Part shown: in pieces, positions 1 to 5,098 of the stretch
Position numbering within the stretch: the stretch's first letter is position 1
How the letters are laid out: the number at the start of each line of letters is the position of its first letter
NCBI GenBank assembly: GCA_947474205.1
Contig: CANJIC010000162.1
Span: forward strand, 1-5,098
Length of the DNA stretch: 5,098 nucleotides
Direction: 5' to 3'
Source: Planctomycetaceae bacterium
GTDB lineage: Bacteria > Planctomycetota > Phycisphaerae > Phycisphaerales > SM1A02
Notes under the pieces: generated by a model
What the model was told of the DNA's origin: nothing
Database searches by the model: none
The model's input: the letters and a program-made list of their open reading frames with translations, nothing else
Made by a program: the position numbers and the translations under genes

Positions 1-1516
1 ATTTGTTGCTGCCAATGCTGGTCATGACCGCGCTCTGAGTTGTGCCGCCATCCAAGTTCCACTTCAAACGAACGCCGTTGGTGATCAACGTGCTGACCAC
101 TGGAACTGTTTGCACTTCAACAGTGGACGCGGTGTTGTCAGCCACCACGCTGCCCGGCGCAAGCGTGATTGTGATTGGACTTGAGGCCAGCAATTTTTCC
201 ATCATGGTGATGGCGGCGGCGAAATTTTCTTTGGCGTTGGGAAGAATTTCGCTGGTTGGCATGACAAATCCATAGGTGCCCGTGTCGCGCACTTCAATGG
301 TGCCAGCCATCATTCCTTGAGTTCCATACGTCCAATCATCAATGCAACCGCCGGTCAAACCGTACGTGCTACCGCTTGGACCTGCCGTGTAATTTTTTCC
401 ATTGATGGATGCGATTGCGGTTTGCATTGGAATTCCCACGGCCGCCAAAGCAGTTTGATCTGGCGACAATGTGGTGGTGTAGGACCACGGCCACAGCCAT
501 AATTGGCTGTAACTGTGAAAATCAATGTGCCCAACCAAGTTGGTGTGCGCCGCGATAAAGTCGCGCATGCCCACGCTTTCCGGCTCGCTGAACGCCGCCG
601 TGCCGCGATACGTGTCACTACTTGTTGTGCCGCTTGAACCGGAACCGCCCCAACCCACGCTCCAATTGCGGTTCAAGTCAACGCCATATGTAGTGCCGCT
701 AATCAGGCGGCGATTCTTGCGCCACAAACGGTTGCCGCCAGTGGCCCAGGTGTATTCGTAGCCATCGGGATTTTGCACAGGAAAAATGTAGACCTCGGCG
801 GAATTTAAAACCGCCGCGATTCGTGGATCGATGGTGTTGTTCTCCACAAATTGATCGGCGATCCACATGGTGGTCATGGTGCTGGCCCACTCGCGCGCAT
901 GCAGTGTGCCGGTAAAAATAAATGCTGGCAACACCGTGCCCGCGGGGTAACGCGAAATGCGAATGCCGCGAATGACACGGCCTTGAATGGAAGTTCCCGC
1001 GTTGACAATGCTGACAAGATTTGGATACGCCGCCACCATTTCATCAAGGCGCGTGTTCACGGCCGCGAGATTTTTGAAATCAGAGAACCAAGAAAGCGAT
1101 TCCATGGGTTGCGCCAAGCGAGTCCGCTCAGTGTCGATTCGATTTTGTAAATCCGAAATCGTGACTCGATACGGAATTCCCGCGCGATCCAATGTGCCAA
1201 GATCCGCCTGCGACATGCGGAAGTCGGCGTCGCCGCCAACGCCAACGTGATGGCTCCACATGTCGTCGCTGAGTTGATTGACCAACATTAAATCTTGCGC
1301 GCTGCGAATACTGACTCGCACCACAACATCGCCGTCAAAGCGCACCATGTCATTGGGATCAATGGGCAGAACGGCGGGCGCGGCGGCAAGAACTTTGTCC
1401 ACGGTTTCTTGCAAGACCACCGCTTGAGAAGCGGGCGCAGAAGTGCTTGCTTGTGGCTTTGCGGATGGAGGGGCGAGAGCCATCAAAACGACAACCGTGA
1501 GAAAGCTGATGTTCAT
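1..1516 (-). CDS. Secreted M14 zinc carboxypeptidase, CPA-like, with propeptide (3' end beyond window)
   Basis: This is a metallocarboxypeptidase that should remove C-terminal residues from peptides outside the cytoplasm. 505 codons are visible and the frame runs off the left edge. The ATG is preceded by an in-frame TAG four codons upstream, so the start is well bounded (a GTG two codons earlier is the only alternative). No clear Shine-Dalgarno is visible. Residues 1-19 look like a signal peptide with a hydrophobic core and no N-terminal charge. Residues ~64-135 resemble the animal-type M14 propeptide, and residues ~143-445 are the catalytic domain. Zinc ligands are H206 and E209 (in LHAREW) and H334 (DFHSY). 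R208, R266, N282/R283 (DLNRNW), Y385 and the general base E408 (IEVRDTG) match bovine CPA R71, R127, N144/R145, Y248 and E270. I392 aligns with CPA Ile255, suggesting preference for hydrophobic C-termini. The CPA disulfide cysteines are replaced (T276, S299). From ~446 a beta-rich accessory domain begins. Confidence 0.95.
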   Translation of the reverse strand, partial: MNISFLTVVVLMALAPPSAKPQASTSAPASQAVVLQETVDKVLAAAPAVLPIDPNDMVRFDGDVVVRVSIRSAQDLMLVNQLSDDMWSHHVGVGGDADFRMSQADLGTLDRAGIPYRVTISDLQNRIDTERTRLAQPMESLSWFSDFKNLAAVNTRLDEMVAAYPNLVSIVNAGTSIQGRVIRGIRISRYPAGTVLPAFIFTGTLHAREWASTMTTMWIADQFVENNTIDPRIAAVLNSAEVYIFPVQNPDGYEYTWATGGNRLWRKNRRLISGTTYGVDLNRNWSVGWGGSGSSGTTSSDTYRGTAAFSEPESVGMRDFIAAHTNLVGHIDFHSYSQLWLWPWSYTTTLSPDQTALAAVGIPMQTAIASINGKNYTAGPSGSTYGLTGGCIDDWTYGTQGMMAGTIEVRDTGTYGFVMPTSEILPNAKENFAAAITMMEKLLASSPITITLAPGSVVADNTASTVEVQTVPVVSTLITNGVRLKWNLDGGTTQSAVMTSIGSNK

Positions 1517-1747
1517 GTGCACAGACTAAACCAAATTGTGGCGAATGCCATTGAAAGATAGGAGATTTCAACAAAATCCGTGATTGAGATTGACCTTTGT
1601 GAAGTTCTGGCGCACAGTACACACGTGGCATCATTTCTAAACACAAGGATTGGCGTAACTCAGCACGGGGGAAGTTGTTTATTGGACGGTTCTTTGGGCC
1701 GCGACAAGGGTTGCGACGGCCACCGAGCATTTGGAAAAAATTTCACC

Positions 1748-2383
1748 ATGCCTATGCGCGCGTTGGCCTTGCCAATGTTGGCGCTGGCATTGGCGTTGCA
1801 AATAAATTGCACGGGCTCACTGCAGTTGGCAAAGCCGTGGGCCGCGCCAATGCAATATTCAACGGCGCTTGCCGACACGCCATATCCACCGCGTGACTTT
1901 GCCATGTTTGACGCGGTCAATGGGCGCGTGCTGATGTGGAGCGACGTAATTGATCTCACCGCGTGGGCCGATGTGATTGTGATTTCACATGAGAAAACTT
2001 GCCCAGGCGGAGCGTGGATGCAGGAAGCGTTGACGGAAGATGTGGTGGCGGCGTTTCCGCCAAGTTCGTTTTTTGAATCCACAGGTGACGCGGCCACAGT
2101 TGTCACCGAGTTGAACAACTCACCCAAAGACAGCCGCCGTGTGCTGATTCATTACACGGGCGCTGAACCCTTGCACGATATTGCATCCGCCATTCGCAAG
2201 GCGCACCACACCGACAACGTATTCACAATTGCGCTGGTGCCTAGTCCAGCGCGTTTTTTGCGCAATGAAGATGTGCGCAAGGCGGATGTGGTGGCGTACA
2301 CCGCGCCCACGCGCGTGGTGCCACCAAGTGATTTACAAAACGATCAACCGCGCTCCACGCAAGATTTGCAAAAGCGAAATTAA
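1748..2383 (+). CDS. Exported protein, possible reduced ChaN-like (haem-binding uptake, Tiki superfamily) domain
   Basis: This is a 211-residue protein. I chose the ATG at 1748 because it opens directly onto a signal-peptide-like stretch (MPMRALALPMLALALALQ). The frame is open further up to a GTG at 1580, but those extra 56 residues would bury the signal. A Cys at residue 21 follows the hydrophobic core, but LQINC is a poor lipobox, so lipoprotein status is uncertain. Residues ~54-79 (FDAVNGRVLMW, then ADVIVI) resemble the ChaN opening, where a G-x-x-W segment leads into a strand ending in GExH. Residues ~130-187 (RRVLIHYTG, LVPSPARFLRNEDVRKADVVAYT) resemble the family's last segment. At the GExH position the sequence reads SHEKTC, so the His and probably the Glu are lost. 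The middle of the family fold, roughly 100 residues by my estimate, appears absent. The family call is from memory of the pattern and remains tentative. A real gene is likely because its reading frame is intact. The spacing to any Shine-Dalgarno is poor. Confidence 0.55.
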   Translation: MPMRALALPMLALALALQINCTGSLQLAKPWAAPMQYSTALADTPYPPRDFAMFDAVNGRVLMWSDVIDLTAWADVIVISHEKTCPGGAWMQEALTEDVVAAFPPSSFFESTGDAATVVTELNNSPKDSRRVLIHYTGAEPLHDIASAIRKAHHTDNVFTIALVPSPARFLRNEDVRKADVVAYTAPTRVVPPSDLQNDQPRSTQDLQKRN

Positions 2384-2485
2384 ATCCGCGCGGCGGCGGC
2401 GCATGTTTTATCAACGCTTAAGCACAACGTCAGCCTGATCATTGCACAATATCTGCGCCACTTTGGCAAATATCTAGCCGCGCGT

Positions 2486-2503
2486 GAAATCATTCTTGAT
2501 TTC
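2486..2503. terminator. Possible transcription terminator hairpin between convergent genes
   Basis: A perfect 7-bp stem (GAAATCA, 2486-2492, with TGATTTC, 2497-2503) closes a TTCT loop. On the plus strand it is followed by seven A, one C and then five T (2512-2516), so the T-run is offset from the stem by 8 nt. The stem is AT-rich. On the minus strand a run of seven T comes before the stem rather than after it. Its place between the convergent ends of the ChaN-like and STAS genes fits a terminator, but neither orientation is a textbook intrinsic terminator. Confidence 0.35.
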
Positions 2504-2514
2504 AAAAAAACTTT

Positions 2515-2562
2515 TTATTCAGAGCACATCTGCTGCAACTTGGCCTGCGTCATGCGGTGAAT
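2515..2562 (-). pseudogene. Diverged in-frame copy of the STAS gene's 3' end (tandem duplication remnant)
   Basis: Immediately after the STAS stop codon (2563-2565), the same frame continues as I-H-R-M-T-Q-A-K-L-Q-Q-M-C-S-E and ends at a second TAA (2515-2517). The STAS gene itself ends R-I-I-K-T-Q-A-E-L-Q-Q-I-C-S-K. After allowing one 6-nt gap, the final 42 nt of the two copies match at 33 positions by my count. Five of the eight changed codons are synonymous (three CAA/CAG, one CTG/TTG, one TCC/TCT). This pattern suggests both copies were once coding tails, most simply because a tandem STAS paralogue was deleted down to its last codons. A short out-of-gene extension reached by stop readthrough is the alternative. 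Confidence 0.55.
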
Positions 2563-2955
2563 TTATTTGGAGCAGATTTGTTGCAGTTCGGCTTGCGTCT
2601 TGATGATGCGGAATAGTTTCTCAATCTTCATCATGGTCATAAGCGCCTGCAATTCCTTGTTCAAACCAAAGAGCAAAGGTGTTGCGCCAACTGCCGCCGC
2701 CTGATTGCGGCACGCAATACACATGCCTAAACCCATGCTGGCCATGAAGCTCACGGTGGAAAGATCAAGCACAAGAAACTTGACGGCTTTTCCATACTGC
2801 TTGAAGTACGGTGAAAATTCCTCGGTAATGATGGGGCTTTCGCGCTGGCCAATGTTGGGACCAGTTGGGCGGATGATGAGGACCTTTCCATCCCAATTTA
2901 AATTTACAAGTGGAGTGGTTTTTTGCGCTGGCAAGTTGATTGGTTCTGTGCTCAC
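2563..2955 (-). CDS. STAS-domain protein, SpoIIAA/anti-sigma factor antagonist-like
   Basis: This is a 130-residue cytoplasmic protein, about the length of a single STAS domain, probably acting in a partner-switching circuit where it binds an anti-sigma factor or other kinase. I place the start at GTG 2955 because an AAGGA Shine-Dalgarno lies 8 nt upstream. The frame extends back to a TTG at 2991 without comparable support. The core begins near residue 18 (VNLNWDGKVLIIRP). The signature strand-turn-helix reads VLDLSTVSFMASMGLGMCIACR at residues 63-84. Ser73 aligns with the phosphorylated Ser58 of Bacillus SpoIIAA, but the preceding Asp of the usual DSSG is Ala72 and the following Ser is Met74. 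The C-terminal segment (LMTMMKIEKLFRI) matches the family's last helix. The gene starts 44 bp after the sixA stop on the same strand, so co-transcription is likely. No kinase or anti-sigma partner lies in the window. The last codons are repeated just downstream. Confidence 0.85.
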   Translation of the reverse strand: MSTEPINLPAQKTTPLVNLNWDGKVLIIRPTGPNIGQRESPIITEEFSPYFKQYGKAVKFLVLDLSTVSFMASMGLGMCIACRNQAAAVGATPLLFGLNKELQALMTMMKIEKLFRIIKTQAELQQICSK

Positions 2956-2963
2956 GTGTTGAT

Positions 2964-2968
2964 TCCTT
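2964..2968 (-). promoter_or_regulatory. Ribosome binding site deciding the STAS start
   Basis: AAGGA on the minus strand is separated by 8 nt from the GTG at 2955-2953. It is the clearest Shine-Dalgarno match in the window and is the reason for preferring this GTG over the TTG twelve codons upstream. Confidence 0.6.
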
Positions 2969-2999
2969 GAAATGGAAGATACCAAGTTCAACGGCGCGT

Positions 3000-3545
3000 C
3001 TACTTGCGATTACGCCTGTCCAATCCGCGGCTCTTTTTCAAGCGATTCAGCGCCGTGCTTGGCGTTACTAAAGCCTGTAATTCACCGCGCAATGGTTGCG
3101 CATTTGTGATTTCAACTACGGCAACAGCGCCCTTGGCAAAATCTATCGCGTGCTCACTGGCGCCCATCAGGCGCGAAATAAGTTCGCTTAGCACTGGCTC
3201 GTGACCTACAAGCGCCACGCATTTTTCATTCTGGTATTTCCCCAGCAATTGCAGCAACACTTCGACCGCGGCAAACCCACCTTCCGTTTGAAGCGCGTCA
3301 CAGCGCTTGGCTGTTGGCCATTTGGATTGCGATTGAAGAATGTCGGCGGTATCCCAAGCCCGCGTCCAACCACTTGCCAACACAAGGGACGGGGCTTCTA
3401 GCCAACGAGGAAGTCGGCGGGCAAACTTCACAAATTCACGGCGACCATTGGCGCTAAGCGGTCGCAGCGAGTCATCGGGAAATCTTTTGGCGTCGCGTTC
3501 CTTGGATTTGGCGTGGCGCACAAGAATTAATTTCATGCCAAACAT
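3000..3545 (-). CDS. sixA: SixA-type phosphohistidine phosphatase (histidine phosphatase superfamily)
   Basis: This is a 181-residue member of the histidine phosphatase (phosphoglycerate mutase-like) superfamily, closest in pattern to SixA, which removes phosphate from phosphohistidine in signalling or PTS proteins. The N-terminus carries the catalytic LVRHAKS with the nucleophile H11. Other family marks are RPLSANGRRE (28-37), R62 in SGWTRAWDTA (59-68, the phosphate-pocket arginine) and the second catalytic histidine H115 in VGHEP. The C-terminal ~17 residues are strongly basic (KKSRGLDRRNRK), an extension of unknown role. Two starts are possible: ATG 3545, with a weak GAAG 4 nt upstream, or ATG 3536, which gives the more usual MKLILVRHAKS. 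I kept the longer one. The gene is followed by the STAS gene and diverges from hutI, leaving only 30 bp, so promoters must overlap the flanking coding sequence. Substrate identity is inferred from the family; other small phosphatases share the fold. Confidence 0.88.
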   Translation of the reverse strand: MFGMKLILVRHAKSKERDAKRFPDDSLRPLSANGRREFVKFARRLPRWLEAPSLVLASGWTRAWDTADILQSQSKWPTAKRCDALQTEGGFAAVEVLLQLLGKYQNEKCVALVGHEPVLSELISRLMGASEHAIDFAKGAVAVVEITNAQPLRGELQALVTPSTALNRLKKSRGLDRRNRK

Positions 3546-3575
3546 ATTACTTCAACGGGAACTACCTTTGCCACA

Positions 3576-4823
3576 ATGGGAACGCTTTCCATTATCAACG
3601 CGCGCGTGATCACCATGAACTTGCAAGCGCACGGCGGCAACGCTGTTGAGCACGCCGGCGCGCGCCACGGCGCCGCCATGAACGAGATTGGCGTTATTGA
3701 AAATGGCCACGTGTGCATGCGCGACGGCGTGATTACTTCTGTCGGCGCTGGCCGCCCCACTGCGCTTGTTGGTGAAGTCATTGACGCGGGCGGCCGCGTG
3801 TGCATGCCCGCGCTGATTGATTGCCACACGCACTTGTGTTTTGCGGGCAATCGATGGAGTGAATGGGAGCAACTGCGCGCGGGCGAAAGTTATGAATCTA
3901 TTTTGGCGGCGGGCGGCGGAATTATGTCCACGGTTCGCGCAACCAAGCAAGCCACCATGGATGTATTGGCGCAGGAACTTGGAGATCGCTTGCGCGCGTT
4001 GGCACATTTAGGCGTGGGCAGTGTTGAAGTGAAAAGCGGCTACGGACTTGATTGGCAAAGCGAAATAAAAATGCTCAACGCCATTGGCGAAGCCGCAAAA
4101 AATACGCCGCAACTTGTGGTGGCAACTTGTTTAGGAGGCCACGCAATTCCCGCGGACAACGCTGCGTGGCCAGAACAATTCGCGGCGCATATCGCGGAGT
4201 TGGCGCGGCAATTTCCAGGCGTGGCGGTGGACGCATTTTGTGAACGCAGCGCGCTAAGCGTGCAGCAATGCCGCGAGATTTTTGTGCAGGCGAAAAAATA
4301 CAACGTGCCGCGGCGCTTGCACACCGATCAGTTCAATTCAATCGGCGGCGTTGCCATGGCTATTGAATGCGGCGCGACCACCGTTGATCATTTGGATGCA
4401 GCCGATGAGAACTCCATCACGGCGCTAGCAAAATCAAAAACAATCGCGGTGCTATTGCCGTGCTCGGTGTACGCGCTTGGCGGTGCATACGCGCGCGGCC
4501 GATCCATGATTGATCAAGGCGCGGCCGTGGCGGTTGCTAGTAATTCAAATCCTGGCAGCGCCCCCACCATTGACATGCGATTTGCAATGCACTTAGCGGT
4601 GCGTCACTGCGGCTTAAGTACCAACGAGGCGCTGACGGCTGCAACGTGGAACGCGGCGTGCGCGCTTGGCATTGAAACAAAAGTTGGAAGCCTGCACGTG
4701 GGCAAGCGCGCCGACGCCATTGTTCTAGAAGAGCGCGATGAACGAGCATTGGCGCACGGCTTCGCTGGCCCACCGCCGCGCCATGTTGTGTTGGCGGGCA
4801 AACTGATCAGCTATCGTCATTAG
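3576..4823 (+). CDS. hutI: Imidazolonepropionase (HutI), with Asn in place of a metal-binding Asp
   Basis: Imidazolonepropionase hydrolyses 4-imidazolone-5-propanoate to N-formimino-L-glutamate, the third step of histidine degradation, in the cytoplasm. It belongs to the amidohydrolase superfamily. At 415 residues the length is normal for the family. Visible motifs are the metal pair H84/H86 (IDCHTHLCFAG), the substrate-binding region R93 to Y106 (NRWSEW, AGESY), GGGIMSTVRAT (113-123), VKSGYGLD (152-159), H189 (GGHAIP), FCE (221-223), H249 (RLHTDQ), H272 (DHLD) and NPGS (325-328). These correspond closely to the Bacillus subtilis HutI active site. The exception is residue 323: the family's TDxNPG Asp, a metal ligand, reads as Asn (ASNSNPGS, codon AAT). 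A modest insertion rich in Gly, Ala and His occupies residues ~17-35. The ATG at 3576 gives the expected family N-terminus but lacks a good Shine-Dalgarno. No other hut gene lies in the window. Family assignment is firm; activity is less certain because of Asn323. Confidence 0.92.
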   Translation: MGTLSIINARVITMNLQAHGGNAVEHAGARHGAAMNEIGVIENGHVCMRDGVITSVGAGRPTALVGEVIDAGGRVCMPALIDCHTHLCFAGNRWSEWEQLRAGESYESILAAGGGIMSTVRATKQATMDVLAQELGDRLRALAHLGVGSVEVKSGYGLDWQSEIKMLNAIGEAAKNTPQLVVATCLGGHAIPADNAAWPEQFAAHIAELARQFPGVAVDAFCERSALSVQQCREIFVQAKKYNVPRRLHTDQFNSIGGVAMAIECGATTVDHLDAADENSITALAKSKTIAVLLPCSVYALGGAYARGRSMIDQGAAVAVASNSNPGSAPTIDMRFAMHLAVRHCGLSTNEALTAATWNAACALGIETKVGSLHVGKRADAIVLEERDERALAHGFAGPPPRHVVLAGKLISYRH

Positions 4824-4942
4824 CGTGTTGCGATTTGGGTTGTGCGCCATGCAATTGCGTTGCTTGACTGGAGTGGTTGGCAGCGTCATCACCTCCACAG
4901 AACCCTTATTTCTGCCCCAAAAACGGCCCCCGTGCAACAATT

Positions 4943-4958
4943 TGCAAAATCTTTTGCA
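4943..4958. promoter_or_regulatory. Perfect inverted repeat, possible operator upstream of the 4998 gene
   Basis: TGCAAAA (4943-4949) and TTTTGCA (4952-4958) form a perfect 7-bp inverted repeat around a TC centre, flanked by looser symmetry (CAA on the left at 4938-4940, TTG on the right). It lies about 40 bp before the ATG at 4998, a plausible place for a dimeric regulator. There is no T-run after it that would make it a terminator for hutI. I cannot name a binding protein, and an AT-rich repeat of this size can arise by chance. Confidence 0.25.
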
Positions 4959-4997
4959 TTGCGTGATCAAGGTCACCTGGTTTTTACGTTTACATCT

Positions 4998-5098
4998 ATG
5001 GATAGCGAGTTGAAGCGTTGGGAAGCGCGGCAACAACTAATCTTAGATGTACTGGAAAGCCATGTCGGACCGCAGCGGGAACCTGCACCAGACAAGCC
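4998..5098 (+). CDS. Start of an unidentified gene (3' end beyond window)
   Basis: An open frame begins at ATG 4998 and remains open to the right edge (33 codons plus two bases). The visible part reads MDSELKRWEARQQLILDVLE at the start, a charged stretch likely to be helical, followed by a Pro-rich segment (GPQREPAP). There is no signal peptide or membrane segment, so the product is probably cytoplasmic. No good Shine-Dalgarno is visible immediately upstream. I do not recognise a family. The gene follows hutI on the same strand after 174 bp, a gap that argues for its own promoter. Confidence 0.45.
   Translation, partial: MDSELKRWEARQQLILDVLESHVGPQREPAPDK

Noticed and set aside
1540..1551. 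Short inverted repeat TGGC-GAAT-GCCA in the divergent gap
   Set aside because: Four-base arms are expected by chance. No promoter elements or conserved spacing support an operator.
1359..1730. Minus-strand open frame of 123 codons across the carboxypeptidase start
   Set aside because: It overlaps the well-supported carboxypeptidase in another frame, and its composition (many Arg, Ser and Cys) looks like an out-of-frame shadow.
1580..1747. N-terminal extension of the ChaN-like protein from GTG 1580
   Set aside because: It would place 56 residues without a domain before an obvious signal peptide, and no Shine-Dalgarno supports it. The ATG at 1748 starts exactly at the signal sequence.
1756..1802. 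Repetitive TTGGCG/TTGCCA-like stretch
   Set aside because: It simply encodes the Leu-Ala repeats of the signal peptide core and is not an independent DNA repeat.
1660..2127. Minus-strand open frame of 155 codons opposite the ChaN-like gene
   Set aside because: It is antisense to a frame with a signal peptide and family-like segments. It shows no recognisable motif and no start support.
3552..4007. Minus-strand open frame of 151 codons opposite the start of hutI
   Set aside because: It is a shadow of the hutI coding sequence, whose motifs are unambiguous. Long antisense frames are common with this GCG-rich codon use.
4725..5036. Minus-strand open frame of 103 codons across the hutI end and the following gap
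   Set aside because: It has no recognisable domain, overlaps hutI and the 4998 gene, and has no ribosome binding site.
1..5098. Undescribed defence, mobile or RNA-based system
   Set aside because: I found no direct repeat array, terminal inverted repeats, transposase, integrase, tRNA or structured RNA. The genes are recognisable housekeeping, signalling and secreted-enzyme families.

Overview
The window looks like an ordinary chromosomal stretch of a free-living Gram-negative-type bacterium, most likely a planctomycete close to Phycisphaerae. This placement is inference. It rests on an animal-type M14 carboxypeptidase with its own propeptide and a trailing secreted-protein domain, a SpoIIAA-like STAS protein, a SixA phosphatase and a ChaN-like protein whose last segment reads like planctomycete homologues. 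The codon use is Ala-GCG and Leu-TTG rich, with moderate GC. No marker gene settles the taxonomy.

Layout, left to right. (1) Positions 1-1516, minus strand: the N-terminal 505 residues of a secreted zinc carboxypeptidase that runs off the left edge. All catalytic residues are visible. (2) Positions 1517-1747: a divergent intergenic gap with no convincing promoter or RNA. (3) Positions 1748-2383, plus strand: a small exported protein that appears to be a shortened, motif-degraded ChaN/haem-binding-uptake (Cofac_haem_bdg) relative. (4) Positions 2384-2562: a convergent gap holding a hairpin and an in-frame, diverged second copy of the downstream gene's last 14 codons. (5) Positions 2563-3545, minus strand: a probable two-gene unit, SixA phosphohistidine phosphatase followed by a STAS-domain protein. 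(6) Positions 3576-4823, plus strand: a full-length imidazolonepropionase (HutI), divergent from sixA by only 30 bp. Its usual metal-binding Asp reads as Asn. (7) Positions 4824-4997: a gap with one perfect 7-bp-arm inverted repeat. (8) Positions 4998 to the edge, plus strand: the start of an unidentified gene.

The genes do not form an obvious single pathway. HutI is the histidine-degradation step that opens the imidazolone ring, but no hutH, hutU or hutG is present here. SixA and STAS may both act in phosphorylation-based signalling. The carboxypeptidase points to extracellular peptide use. I see no CRISPR array, mobile element, tRNA, rRNA or defence system. The points most worth a second look are the HutI Asp-to-Asn change, the STAS tail duplication and the reduced ChaN-like protein.
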